From the NCBI RefSeq assembly GCF_001039355.2, contig NW_019775541.1, positions 22,727 through 86,726 on the forward strand: a stretch of 64,000 nucleotides of DNA, in the 5' to 3' direction. This DNA is from Lingula anatina. Taxonomy: Eukaryota; Brachiopoda; Lingulata; Lingulida; Lingulidae. The position numbers and the translations under genes are program-made. Shown here one piece after another: positions 13,982 to 25,853 of the stretch (positions within the stretch are counted from its first letter, which is position 1; every line of letters begins with the position of its first letter). The notes below the pieces were generated by a model that worked only from the letters and a program-made list of their open reading frames with translations, searched no databases and was not told the DNA's origin.

Positions 13982-14763
13982 TTTAGCGTTGTAATTCCCC
14001 GTAATGTAACAGTTGTCTAGCTGAAAATATGGTGGACTCCGTCGACAGGTGATTGTTTACGTTCACCATGCGGACCAAAACACTGAGGTCTCGTTAAACC
14101 TCGCAGATTCTCGTTTATTTATCGTGCTATTTTTGCTATCGTTAGACCATTGAGTGTATTTTGTTGGGTGAATTTGCCTAACCAATTTGTGGAAAAGTTG
14201 ATATTATTTCTATACATTGTTGGAATTTCAGCTGAAGGCTTGTTTGGTCTTTGTACAAATTTACTGTGTGATCTGAGTAACGAGAGTTCAAACCCCTCCA
14301 ACCATGGACCTCGTTTTGGATTGTAAGGGACAACCTGTGGACGCCAGTTAAAATTATAAGTAGTCAAAAGTGTCTTTGATGAAAAATACAGATTGTGTAT
14401 ATATATTTTTTTGGAATTTTTTCTTATTTCTTTCACGACTAACTTGGTGAAGAACATGTATTCTTTGGCAAATGTTGAAACCTATGAAAGAAACGAATTG
14501 ATGTTTGGGCCTATATTGTCTTTATTAAAATTGAACTGACCAGATTATTGTTTTCAATATTTTCATGGGACCATGTATCTATGGGGAAATGAGCTACACA
14601 CATTTTAACTGGACCTTTCTTTTTATTTTAAGCGTCAGATTGTTCGTAAGGAATACCATTTTCAACTACTAACTAGTATCTCTGTTACAGGAGGCATTCT
14701 TTAATTTGTTACCACAGAGGGCTTAATTTAAAGATATCTCTGCTGGGTCCTATACGGGGCTCA

Positions 14764-15017
14764 CAGCGGCGGATTTAAAGGGGGGGGGGTCAAGGGGGTC
14801 CTGACCACCCCTCCCCCTTTCAATTTCTGGTCCCCTCTTGAAATTAGAATTTTGACTAGCTGAATCATAGTTCTACACCGCACCAAATGGCATTGTTCAC
14901 CCTCTAAAATACCAAAAATTTTCGAACCCCACGCCAAGGGGGGAGGGGGGGGGGAGGAAAAGGGTCGGCTTCGCATCCGCGGATCCCCCCCTTCAAATAA
15001 TCCTGGATCCGCCCCTG
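14764..15017. mobile_element. hAT-like element (CAG-GGCGGAT termini), copy 2
   Basis: The termini are CAGCGGCGGATTTAAAG and GGATCCGCCCCTG. A 5-bp duplication, GCTCA, flanks it at 14759-14763 and 15018-15022. It contains the AGCTGAATCATAGTTCTA segment also found in the 1449-1693 copy, long G-runs and no coding frame. The paralogous position near 23808 lacks it. Confidence 0.78.
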
Positions 15018-15351
15018 GCTCAGCATATACAGCAGATTAAACAGTTGTCACTGACAATAAAATTCTAATACAAAGGGATATTCTGCAGTTATGAGTATTC
15101 TAAAGTAAAGAACCGTGTTTGAGATTACAGGTGGTTGTCAACATATAACACAAAAAGGCTGAAAGGTAAACAATAGGCTATTGTAGGCCTACATGTCGGA
15201 TATGGTAATTAAACTATAATTAATTCTGTTTTTATGTAGGCCTACTGTGGAACAATGATGGAAGATATTCATGCATAATTAACAGATTATAATGTGTTCC
15301 AACAATGCAACTAAAATATAAAAATCTTTATTTATATGATGAAATTCATAT

Positions 15352-15800
15352 ACGGATCACGATACGTTTTTGGGAAATAGATCAGCATGCGCGCTTGATA
15401 AATGTTCAGGAAATATACTGTCTTTTGCAGAATCTTCAAAGTGACCCTTTTCATCATTTTTACTAAGATCGGGTCGAGTTTCAAGATCCAGAGAAAAACC
15501 TTCTATGGCATTTTTCCCAAAAACCTCGCGTTCGTGAAAACCACTACCTTAACAGGCAACTAGGTTTTTGAGCCCATTTCTTTCGCGCAGCGGCGGTACC
15601 ATAGCCAATGAGATTTATCCGAGGCGTGTTTTTTGCTAGTTGAAAAATTATACCCAATAACAGAATAACAGCTATGTCTAATGACAGGACTTGAGGCACT
15701 TAGAAAAGATACAGCACGCTGATTGTCCTGATTGGCTTACAGTTGTCGAAGATTGGCAGCCAGCTAAAGGTCTAGTTCATTGCGAGGAATGCATTCAGAA
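15352..15800. other. Unit-A-specific segment upstream of the lactamase-like gene, holding a U4 fragment
   Basis: Upstream of the second lactamase-like gene (near 24070-24105) the flanking sequence runs straight from the AGATGAAA region to the TATTTTTCAACTTRACAGGA region. The first copy has about 450 extra bases between these points. No inverted or direct terminal repeats are evident, so it could be an insertion in unit A or a deletion from unit B. Confidence 0.5.
15579..15659 (+). pseudogene. U4 snRNA 5' half (truncated gene or pseudogene)
   Basis: The segment GCGCAGCGGCGGTACCATAG (15585-15604), then CCAATGAGATTTATCCGAGG and TTTGCTAGTTGAAAA, matches the 5' half of U4 snRNA. It covers the U6-pairing stem II strand, the 5' stem-loop with its kink-turn (AATGAG...CCGAGG) and the stem I strand. 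Similarity stops after CCCAATA (15659); the 3' stem-loops and Sm site of U4 are not found downstream. This is a recognition from the known U4 sequence; base changes such as GCAG-T-GGC to GCAG-C-GGC are visible. It is most likely a pseudogene. Confidence 0.75.
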
Positions 15801-16208
15801 TTATCTGTATTTCTCAACTTGACAGGATTTCTAGCTATTTATAGCATAGGCATTGAAGGCATTATCATTAAACCTACTTAAATTGTTATCATTAACTGCT
15901 TGAAATATGTAACTACATGGCTATCTACGGATAGAGAATGCAAACACGAAAAGCAAATGAACATAGTAGAAGTCAACCCAGCTCGTTCGCGATCTCTTCC
16001 CTAAGCAAAATATCAGGTCTGCTGCAAATTTGCAGTGAATTTGCAGCAAATTAGCAGAATTATTTTTTTACTTTTCAACTCTTGCAAAGTCGTTGCTGCA
16101 AACCTTTCATTTTGCCAAGGTTTGTTTGGTAAGCAACTTTCAGGCTGCACCGCCTGACCGCAGCATGACCTTTGCATCGACGCTTTATCTTACTCAGTCT
16201 GCACGTCT

Positions 16209-16377
16209 CAGGGGCGGATTTAGGCCGTCTTCTGGGTCTTCCAGAAGACGGTCAGATTTTCAAGTTTACCTTGACGGGTATCTAATTTTTTATCTGTCGG
16301 AAGACGGTCAAAATGGAGGATGGATCAACAAAGATAACTTGGAAGACTGTCAGAAAATAGCTCTGTATCCGCCCCTG
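16209..16377. mobile_element. 169-bp hAT-like MITE with precise empty site in the paralogue
   Basis: It begins CAGGGGCGGATTTAGG and ends TATCCGCCCCTG, flanked by the 5-bp duplication CGTCT (16204-16208, 16378-16382). The other lactamase-like unit at about 25800-25815 reads GCACGTCTGGTCCAC with no element, an exact empty site. The interior contains GAAGACGGTC repeats. It lies 56 bp upstream of the lactamase-like start codon. Confidence 0.88.
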
Positions 16378-16432
16378 CGTCTAGTCCACTCTCATCAGGG
16401 CAGATCCAAAAGAACGTACATGTACAAGTGCT

Positions 16433-16726
16433 ATGCATATCATCATCTTACTCAGTCTTGTTTTATCGTGCATATGCTATGGCTTAGCGACCAGAATGGA
16501 GGAGAGGATCGACGATCTGATCAACGCAACGATGGCTTGTTTCAACGCCCCTGCACTAACACTCGCCGTCGTACAAGGCGGGCAAAGTGTCATAGCAAAA
16601 AGTTATGGAGTGATGGACAGAGAAAGCAATCAACCCGTGTCAAATAGCACGCTGTTTAATATCGCCTCCTTAACAAAAGCGTTTGCTGCCACAACTTTGG
16701 TAAAGGTAATGGAAGATAAAGGGTAA

Positions 16727-16784
<58 letters not shown>

Positions 16785-19666
16785 AAGAGAGAGAGATGCG
16801 GACAGACAGGCAGGTACTATAAGCAGACAGGTAGGCAGACAGACAGACAGACAGACAGATACAAAGACAGACAGTCACATGTAGAGACAAGCAGGTGGGT
16901 TCCTTGGGGGTGGAGGGGGGCATGAAGCGTACTTACCGCAGTCGTTTCACTGATAATCCAATCAGTAATATTCATCGTGTTATTAACTAGGACAGCTCTT
17001 CGTCCTTTCGTCTCCACCAGGACACCATGTCGCACCATCAAGNTTGTTCTGAATTCCAGTGAATTTATTTTCATCAACGAATTAACTTCTGTTTTAAAAG
17101 CTATATTATTAATAAAGTTAATTAGGTACGTTAGATATTTAACATGACTGAGGGTTAACAAAATCCAAAATACTGATGAAGATTTCCATATTTTATACTA
17201 TTTATCCAAATTAAGAACATGCACCCCTTCAAAACTAAGTTTCCATAGTGATTTCCACAGAAGTAAAAGATGGCCAGAAAGTAGAAAACCCACACCGAAT
17301 GTCATCAAATACATACACAATAGCATCATGCTCTCTTTAAAAGTCTCGTGTCTGTTAGCGTGTAGTCCACTAACTGCCATTAATCTCCTGCACGCCTCCA
17401 ACAAGAGTTACATGTCTGCACTCATATCAACATAGGCCCATAGCCAGCAATTTCAAAAGGGGGTTCTTTTTCTGAAAAAGTGGACCTTTTACCATGAAAC
17501 CTTCATGTACCTACATGTAGATAAAATTTTACCCAGAGTGGGCCTTTTCCCAGCAAAAAAAGGGTCTTTATACCCCCCCTTCAATATTCATCACACGACA
17601 TTCAGGCTGTAAATAGGCCTATGTTATCTAAAGAACATTTGAACGTTGGCTGTAAAAAAAGCAGAATTCCAGATCACTATGGATTTTGGTGACTATTGTA
17701 AGCCTACATTTCAGACGTGACAATGAATCATCTTAAAACTAGTACGTAACCTGTATACTCAAGCAACTAAATTCCTTTTGTTTCAAATTTTAGGTATGAT
17801 TTAGATGCTCCGCTGACATCTTTCGATGAACTGAAAAATCTGACGTTTATACGAGAGGATCTCACGGCCCGAGTGACTGTCAGAGATATTCTAAGCCACA
17901 GGACGGGTCTCAACGGCTACAACAGAATACGTCTCCAAAACAACTTCTCACTGGAGACCATTGGGGAGTAAGTCTTGGGGACTGTATAATGATCGTCAAA
18001 ACACAGAAAATGAGGTTATTCTGCATATAATTGTTCAGTAATGAATTATATCTACCATTTTTCTGATTGAAAGCAATTAAAAAAGTCCCCGCGAAATTAT
18101 AAAATATAGACATTTATATTTCCAGTTGCTAAGCATATAAGCATTTGCACCCATGAGCGTTTATCGTCATTTAAACAGCTTTCTGTTTTGAGGTGAGATG
18201 ACAACAGGCATGGGACGTAACTACATCCCTAAACCAGATCTTATCACGAAAATGGCATAGGTGACAATAGGATTATGGGCTTTAACCCTGTGCCGTCAAA
18301 TTGAGGTTGCTCCGAAACCGTTTTCAATGTTTATGTCAAGGAATTATGGACCCCACAATGGTTCAATGGAAAGGGATTATGTTGCCTTTTTAACGATATA
18401 TTGTGAAGTCAGGCTTTTAAATAAAATTGCTGCTAAGGTTCTGAAGTACTCAATGGTGTCGTTACATTGGCGTTTAAATGGTGTTCGTAGGTGCGCAGGT
18501 AAAAGAGATTTGAGAAACCAGTTTTTGCGATCTTCTCCCCAAAATCACAATATATTAATTATAACGTCAGCTGTTATACGACACTGGTGTAAATGCAATG
18601 AAATTAAGGCTGCGTTCACATGAAAAATCTATTTTCTAAAAATCTAAAAATCTATTTGCGGTTTCTTGTGATCACAGTCTGTGCCCTGAATACCCCACGG
18701 CGTAATTACGGGCAGCGAGAGCCAGTTACTTCCAAAGCTGTAATTAATTCTCGGCGCTGCCAGTAATTACGCCGCGGGGTATTCAGGGCACAGACCGTGA
18801 TCACAATGTACCGCAAATAGATTTTTAGATTTTTAGAAAATAGATTTTTCATGTGAACTCAGCCAAAGTCACTTAACACTGAAGATTTATCTTTTATCCA
18901 AAATATGTGCGTAAAAGTTTAGACTTTTGGGATGTTTTGTCTTTCCCTGTTCCTAAGCTGAAATGTCACTAAATGCCATTTATTCTTGTTGCAAATAGCA
19001 GACACAATAGAAGCTGTCAGATAGCATCTTGGGGAAATCTTCTGCTAAAATTATCCTATCGTTGATGCCATGACGTAAAGATGTTTGATGTTGAAACCAT
19101 AGAGTTCTGTGACTGTGATTTTCAATTTGTAACAATAAAGGACAGAGATCCTTACACTAGTGTATCATGGTATCTCTAGCTGCTTACGTTTTAGTAATCC
19201 TGTCCACAGTTGGATCGGATGCTCTCTTTCCCAATTTTCTAACATGATTGTTGATAGGTCAATTTTGTGAGACTCCCCAGGGACATAGATCGATCCAAAT
19301 ATCTGTGGGAATGGTCCCATAATGAAGCTGACCATAGTGATATTACAATACGGCTGTTTTTTTTTTTTTTTTTTTTTCAGGAAGCTTAAGTATTTCAAAA
19401 GTTCAGCCCCGCTGCGTGCGAAGTACTTATACAACAATCAAATGTACGGGCTAGCCGGTCTCATCACGGAGCGACTTACTGGCCTGAGCTGGGAAGAGGC
19501 GGTGAGAGCCACCATTCTCTCTCCACTGGGAATGGAGACCACCACTTTCATATCCACCGCCAAGTTAGATGGACTGTCAATTGCATCTCCCCACTATTAC
19601 GATGATGAACGGCCCGGAGGATTAAGGATAGGCTCTTTGGAGTTTTTAAAGTGGGTTTAGTATCAG

Positions 19667-19707
<41 letters not shown>

Positions 19708-20999
19708 TATTATTATTATTATTATTGATAGCGTGTGTGCGGAATTTCCGTTTCAACATCAAATAGTTTGATCTTGTTTTTCTTTTTATTCAGTTCTTAA
19801 CATTTTGTTATCACCTTTTCAAATTGACAATTCATTTAATGGGGATGTGGTCGTACACACGTTCGACAACATCTTATTTAATCTGGTTGAAAGTTCTTAT
19901 TGCGATAATGTTAATCCGTTCATTATTAGATCCTGGGCCCGCAATTCTCCCTCTGGTTCCATTTTGAGCAACTCCGTGGATATGGCAAAGTGGCTGCTGT
20001 TTCACCTAAACTCGGGCAAAGCTCATGATCAGTCGCAGGTTATGCCGGTGAATGCGTTAGAGGAGACGTACAGACCGAATATTGCGTGCCCGTCTTCACT
20101 GGACAAATATCTGTCCACTCCTATCATCCCAGTCACGTTCAATATTTCCCACTATGGATTCGGGTGGAGGATTGGCAGTTACCGAGGTAATAATTGTATG
20201 CATGGTTGTCAATCACAAAAGATGTTTTGATTTTAAAAGAAAGCAATCGCCTACACGAGCAAATTGTGAGTTTTAGTTTTAAAAAAATAAAGAGAGAGAG
20301 AGAGAGAGAAAGCGCCAACCGTTCTCAGAAAACCAACTTTTACTCAACATTTCAGGTTATCCCATGGTAACTCACACTGGATTATCATGGGGATTCTCTT
20401 CAAATTTGGTTTTCATTCCATCCAAAGGGCTTGGCATATATTACACCTTCAACACGATGCCTAGTTCACGGCTAAAGAAGCAGGCGCTGGGGATGCTTAT
20501 TTTGGACCTTTTCCTTGGAGAACGTCCGTGGTTGAATAGCTCCTCAGTTTGCTCCTTCCCTGCACCTTTTGCGGACCCTCCAAACTCGACAAAACCTACC
20601 AAAGCAACGCCAGGGACTTCGGATAGACCTCTTAGGAGTTACACAGGAAAATTTAAGGAGCCGCTGTATGACGAAATCGAAGTCATTCACAAGGACGAGG
20701 AGAACTTTCTCCGCATGTTCTACGGTCCATTTGGTCGCTGGAAGCTGTACCCCGTTGGAGGAGACGAGTTCTACGGCGAAGGAATTGGTCCTGCGTTTGT
20801 TCTCAGACTAAATGGAGTATTATTCAAAAGTCTCTACGCAGAGTCTGGTGACATAGACGCTGTAACGTTCGAGTCATTGGAACGGAGGGACCCACCCATA
20901 TTTGTTAGAGAGGCGGTGCGTCCCACTTCGATTGCGTCGCGAATGAATTCGGTATTTCCCGTCCTCGATGTACTTATTTTATTGTTCTTATTGAAATAA
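16433..20999 (+). CDS. Serine beta-lactamase-like (class C / S12 family) secreted protein, copy A
   Basis: Five exons (16433-16722, 17794-17967, 19381-19650, 19930-20186, 20356-20999) join to 544 residues. Residues 1-17 are a hydrophobic signal peptide. The three lactamase/penicillin-binding motifs are in order: S79-L-T-K82 in exon 1, Y172-N-N174 in exon 3 and H337-T-G339 in exon 5 (KTG in bacterial enzymes; HTG is common in animal LACTB-like and S12 esterase relatives). The C-terminus is a short hydrophobic tail, LDVLILLFLLK, preceded by small residues, suggesting a GPI-anchor signal. The fold and catalytic Ser/Lys/Tyr are intact; the substrate is unknown, with esterase or peptidase more likely than antibiotic hydrolysis. 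Exon 4 was started at an ATTAG acceptor because an upstream TTCAG would bring stops in both copies. Intron 1 holds a contig join. Confidence 0.85.
16731..16860. repeat. (GT)n(GA)n and (GACA)n microsatellites next to the exon 1 donor
   Basis: The (GT)n run begins immediately after the donor GTAAGTCT of copy A exon 1 and is followed by GA and CAGA/GACAGACA repeats. The second gene has a shorter (GT)n(GA)n at 26152-26200 at the same place. The length difference is visible directly. Confidence 0.9.
17043..17043. other. Contig join (single n) inside lactamase-like copy A intron 1
   Basis: The right side continues with TTGTTCTGAATTCCAGTG, which matches copy B from about 26308. The left side, about 16900-17042, has no counterpart in copy B. 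Confidence 0.8.
17440..17590. repeat. Dispersed repeat, TTTCAAAAGGGGG / GTGGACCTTTTA family
   Basis: A block with GTAGCCAG-like start, TTTCAAAAGGGGG, TTTTTCTGAAAAA, GACCTTTTA, TTTTACCCAGA-TGG-CCTTTTCCC occurs at 17440-17590, 29048-29175 and 41578-41735, and more diverged and partial at about 44757-44880. The first two sit at the same intronic position of the two lactamase-like genes, so they are one insertion duplicated; the others are independent copies. It has no coding content. Confidence 0.7.
18608..18864. mobile_element. 257-bp palindromic MITE (GGCTGCGTTCACA termini) in copy A intron 2
   Basis: The left end GGCTGCGTTCACATGAAAAA is matched by the inverted right end TTTTTCATGTGAACTCAGCC. 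Pairing continues for about 110 bp per arm, including CCCTGAATACCCC-type blocks and GTAATTACG/CGTAATTAC. Copy B of the gene (about 30500-30510) lacks it, reading from AATGCAATGAAATT to TTAACACTGAAG directly. The TIR type is common in hAT-like MITEs; I could not define a target-site duplication. Confidence 0.8.
19668..19727. repeat. (AAT)n(ATT)n palindromic microsatellite
   Basis: About 13 AAT units are followed at once by about 7 ATT units, making a perfect self-complementary tract that can extrude as a hairpin. The second gene copy has the same head-to-head arrangement at 31487-31549 with fewer AAT and more ATT units. Confidence 0.9.
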
Positions 21000-21765
21000 C
21001 TAGTACCCTTTGTGAATTCTTGAAATACCCTGTTATAAGACAATTATATCAAATTTCCTTTTATTTTGATTTGTATATAAGGCATAGCAATGGTCATGAA
21101 AACAACGACAATTTGAGAAAGCAGCCGTTGCCATGTCCTTAAAGAAATTGCAATTTTTTACCTGTATTTGAGATATATGTCTGCTGTTTGATTTAGTTCC
21201 ATATCATTCTTAACTGAAAGCACTATCTTAAAAAAATCTATGATGGGGAAAAACGTGTCTGCCCCTGGTGACTTCTAAACCATTAGTGCTTTCGTAGAAT
21301 GTCGCAGGTTATGTTTTTCTAGTACAATTATTGTGACTTATTTCCGAAATGTTCACATCGTATTTCTTATAGGTTGAACATAAATCAGAGGGTGGCAATA
21401 TTTTTTTCAGTACAGTAACAAAGTCTTAGTAAATGATTAAACATTGAACTAGAGACTTCTAGCATGATTGAATTATAGACCAGATATAGATGTTACCTTA
21501 CTCCGTAACGAATGAAAAAAGTGTACTGTGCTTAAACGTGCATATTTCTTTAAAGAGAAGTAATGGTGTGGATAAAAATTCTTTTGTTACTCTGAATACC
21601 GCTGCTTTAAAACATGTAAAACGAGGTTTCCAGTTTTGTAAAGTTAATATTTCTGCATATTTTTTTTGGAACATGTTTTCGTTTTTTCCTGAGTATTTCC
21701 TATGTCGAAAGTACTCAGTTCAAGAGCAAGTTGAAGACGTGGCCAAAGAAATACAAGTTTAGATT

Positions 21766-22805
21766 ATTATTATTATTATTATTTTAAAATTTTTTGCAAT
21801 AGAAAAAAAAGCAAGTACATAATAAACTTTACAAGCACACAATACTCATTACAATAGCAAAGTCCACAAGGTTTTAACATATAAAAAAATTACAGTCAAT
21901 AACTTGTATACATGCAACTACACAAATCCATATATACCTATCCATTTCTGCCATATAACATTGAATTTTTCTACATCTTGAGATACAGTGTATGTACTTT
22001 TGCTTATAGATTTTGTAAATATTTTCTAAATAAAGTTGAAGTTTTGTGAGTGACAGTGCGTCTTTCTGACATTTTGTTTTGTATGTGAAAAATTTAATGT
22101 GTATAGTCATAATTATATTGGATACATTACGTTCATTAATGTCAATTAGAATAAACGGTATATTGCTGAAATTTAAATATATATCACAAGAAATTAACCA
22201 TGCTTCTATTTGGCGTAAGAAATTTTGTACAATATCACAATCCCAAAGTATATGGTATATAGTTTCTACCTCCTTTAATGCCATTATTGAAGCTTCTACA
22301 TTTATCATATTTAGTTTTCCATCTTTTTTTTTTTTTTTTTTTTACATAATATTTCCCTTTTTACTTTATCCGGCTTACCTTTCCAAAGAAATCCAAAGAT
22401 TAACTTTTTTAGCTCCTTAATTATTTGGTTAGATGAGTTAGGCAGTGAAATGAAAAAAAGGTTAAATTTCGATATCATGAGACTTTTAATTACTGTAATT
22501 CTGCCTAGGGGGTCAAAATTCGTCTTTCCCATAGTTTAAGTAATTGTTCAGTACTTTCAATTTTTTACCGATAATTCTTTTCACATATAGTATCTAGTTC
22601 AACATGGAATTTAAAACCTAATAATTTAAAAGACGTTGCATCCCATATAAGTGTCCAATTATTGCACAGTTTCTCATTTGAATTTTTTTACTCCCTATCC
22701 AAATAACCTGAGTTTTGTCATAATTTATTCTTAAATCCGAAATTTTTTCATACCATCTTAGATCCTGTAGGGAGGCGTTAAGGGACTGTTCAGAACCATC
22801 TATTA
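21766..22805 (-). mobile_element. LINE 3' end (L1/Tx1-like), copy in unit A
   Basis: The minus strand encodes the C-terminal part of a LINE ORF2, including an ETIYHILWDCDIVQNFL segment typical of the zf-RVT-like tail, then a 3' region ending in (AAT)n (plus-strand ATT run at 21766-21783). Frames are broken by stops and a poly-T run. Sequence 21949-22795 matches 33359-34207 of the longer copy. The element is cut at about 22805 by a deletion that fuses it to a piece of CNBD1-like 5' flank at about 22853. Confidence 0.85.
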
Positions 22806-22852
22806 TGATTATTATTATAAAATGATTTTTTTAGAAAAATATATATTATTAT

Positions 22853-23130
22853 TGCTTGGTCTTTGTACAAATTTACTGTGTGATCTGAGTAACGAGAGTT
22901 AAAAACCCTCCAACCATGGACCTCGTTTTGGATTGTAATGGACAAAACTGTGGACGCCAGTTAAAGTTATAAGTAGTTAAAAGTGTCTTTGATGGAAAAT
23001 ATAGATTGTGTGTATATTTTCTTTGGGATTCTTATCACATTTCTTTCACGACTAACTTGACGAGAAACTTGTATTCTTTGGAAATGTAGAAACCTATTAA
23101 ACGATTTCTAATTGAATTGATGTTTGGGCC
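22853..23130. repeat. Third fragment of the CNBD1-like 5' flank, marking the duplication junction
   Basis: This segment matches about 14240-14510 (and 11990-12260), the region upstream of CNBD1-like exon 1, with roughly one change per 15-20 bases. A further short match, GACCAYAGATTATTGTTTT-like, is at 23770-23808. It shows that the lactamase-like duplication unit begins inside the CNBD1-like 5' flank. The stretch 23131-23770 between holds no recognisable gene. Confidence 0.75.
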
Positions 23131-24485
23131 CATGAATTAAGATACATGGTCCAATATCCATACATTGCAGTAGGGACAGGGTCGCAGGTGAAGAGTTTTC
23201 ATGATTTCTAGATAGGATTATAAAAGAGAGTTATTTTATTCTTTTAAGCAGAGACTTAATAACAAAAGCTATTCATTTAGAACGCCATGCCTTCTTGTAG
23301 GCCTATATTTCCGAAGGAACTAACGACGTCAGGTATGGTCCTACTTTATTTGAGTTTTAAAGGTCTGCACTATTTGAGGGAGGTGAGTCAGTCATCAAAA
23401 TCGTGTGCCATGTGCTTCGCTTCAAATGAAAAATCTCCCAAAGGTGCACTCTCCTGCAAAGCTCCTTACCTGCCCTATGTGACCTAAATTAATTCAGTCC
23501 TTAAAAATGATAAAACACTTCAAATAAAAGTAGGGCCTACATGTACCCAAATGTCGATAATTTTCATGGTGAATGGACAATCATTTAGAATTAATTAAAT
23601 CGTGCACTAAGCATTGATATAAAACAACGAATTTTATGAAGGGGCGGTTTGAGAAATGGTTTGTGAGTAGGAGAAAAGAATTTTGAAGAAATTAGTTTTT
23701 TACCGGAAAATCCCGGATAGGATGACTTAAATAATGTCAGGCCCAAACAGGAGTTGTTTATTGAAATTGAAATGACCATCAGATTATTGTTTTTAATATT
23801 ATCATGGAACAGTTATGAGTATTCTGAAGTAAAGAATCGTGTTTGAGATTACAGGTGGTTGTCAACATAACACAAAAAGGCTGAAAGGTAAACAATAGGC
23901 TATTGTAGGCCTACATGTCGGATATGGTATTTAAACTATAATTAATTCTGTTATTATGTACAATGTACTGTGGAACAATGATGGAAGATATTCATGCATA
24001 TTTAGCAGATAACAATGTGTCCCAACATGCAACTAAAATATACTGTAAAAATATTCATTTATATGATGAAAGGTATGCGTACTAAATTTTCCGTATTTTT
24101 CAACTTAACAGGACCTCTATTTATAGCATAGGTTGTAGGCATTGGAGGTATTAACATTAAACCTACTTAAATTGTTATCATTAACTGCCTGAAATATGTA
24201 ACTACATGGCCATCTACAGATAAAAAATGCAAACACCGAAAGCAAATAGGAGAAGGCACCCCAGCTCGTTCGCGATCTCTCCCTTATCAAAATATCAGCA
24301 ACATGGCTGCAACATGGCTGCAAATTAGCAGGAGTAAAATTTTTCTTTCAAAACCTTGCAAAGTCGTTGCTGCGATATTTTACTTTGCAGCATTATTGCC
24401 GCAATTTATCATTTTGCTAAGGGCTGTTTGGTAAACAACTTTCAGGCTGTGCCGCCTGACCGAAGCACGACCTTTACAACCTTAT

Positions 24486-25778
24486 ATAAGGGGTACCGGA
24501 GGAGATCAGCATTGGTCAGAATTGTGCCGGAAATGTGACGTCAAGTGGTGTAAGACGCGAAGCTGAGTGGTCATTTTTAGCTGGAGGTGAACGGGAGAGA
24601 AGACGTGGGCTTGGAGAAAAAAGCAGTTTTTCTGACAACATGGTAAGATAACATTTCTTCTTTACTCATTTTGGGCAGAGAATACTTGTAGAAAAAATAG
24701 GCACATGGTATGAAATCGTTACAGGGAACTTGAAGGTGCAAAATAGTGCTTAATTTGCAGACAACTTGTTTTGAAATAATGCTGCATCGACCGCCAGCGA
24801 GACAAAGAGCGTAAAAGGAAAGGAATTCCAGGGAGGCTATAAATCGTTGTCTGTCATGTAGAATTTTGACATTTATATAATCTGATATGTCCATATCTAA
24901 GTATTTTTGGGTGTTTTATGGTATGTGTTGCAATTATAATGATATATTAGAGTTCTTGAAGGACCTTGTGAAAACCAGGAAGTAGTTCGTAACTAACAAC
25001 TGATTCGTACCGATCTACGACTGCTGTGCAAAGAAGTACAGGTATCTTTTTTGATATTGTGACGAATTTTTAGATCTTTATATGTTCATCTGACATGAAA
25101 TTCCACACATATGATCACACTTTTACACCTTTTACATCGGGGTAGGCACTAATCAGTGACAAATGCCAAGACAAAGGTGACATTCTGACAACCTGTTAAC
25201 TGAGCTAAAAATCACTAGCAATAGAGACTGGCAATCAATTTCCTCATATTTGCAGTTGTGGATCTGTACGACTCAGTTGTCAGTTACGAACTACTTCCTG
25301 GTTTTCACATGGTCCTTCAGAGACCATAAAACATCGTTATAATTGCAGCCCATACCATACCCCCATACTTAGATATGGACATATCAGATTATATAAATTC
25401 CAAAATTCCACATGACAAAGATTTATAGCCTTCCGGGAATTCTTTTCCCTTTACGTTCTTTGTCGCGCTGGCGGTCGATGCAGCATGTATTTCAAAACAA
25501 ATTGACTGCAAATTTAGCACAATTTTACACTTTCAAGTTCCGTGACACGTTTTCATATCATGTGCCTATTGTTTCTACAAGTATTCTCTGTCCCAAATGC
25601 ATAAAGATAAAATGTTATCTTACCTTGTTGTTAGAATAACTACTTTTTTCTCCAAGCCCACGTCTTCATTCCCATTCACCTCCAGCTAAAAATAACATCT
25701 CAGCTTTACGTCTTACACCACTACACGTCACTTCCGGCACAATTCAGACCAATGCTGATCTCCTCCGGTAACCCTTAT
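24486..25778. mobile_element. 1.3-kb foldback element with arms of over 500 bp
   Basis: The left arm (24486 to about 25018) begins ATAAGGGGTACCGGAGGAGA and the right arm (about 25256 to 25778) ends with its inverse, TCTCCTCCGGTAACCCTTAT. The arms pair along their whole length (for example GACCGCCAGCGAGACAAAGA against TCTTTGTCGCGCTGGCGGTC) at roughly 90 percent identity with small indels. About 240 bp of spacer lies between. The corresponding place in unit A (about 16165-16180) lacks it. No transposase frame is seen. It sits 75 bp upstream of the copy B start codon. Confidence 0.85.
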
Positions 25779-25853
25779 TGACGCTTTATCTTACTCAGTC
25801 TGCACGTCTGGTCCACACTCATCAGGGCAGATCCAAAAGAACATACAACCGCT

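Noticed and set aside
16093-16647. 184-codon plus-strand frame overlapping lactamase-like exon 1
   Set aside because: It reads through a MITE and through exon 1 in the wrong frame. Exon 1 in the 16433 frame has the signal peptide and SLTK motif.
19794-19929. Earlier start for lactamase-like exon 4 at the TTCAG acceptor
   Set aside because: It gives in-frame stops in both gene copies, and the two copies differ by a 37-base indel here, as expected for intron. The ATTAG acceptor at 19929 keeps the frame.
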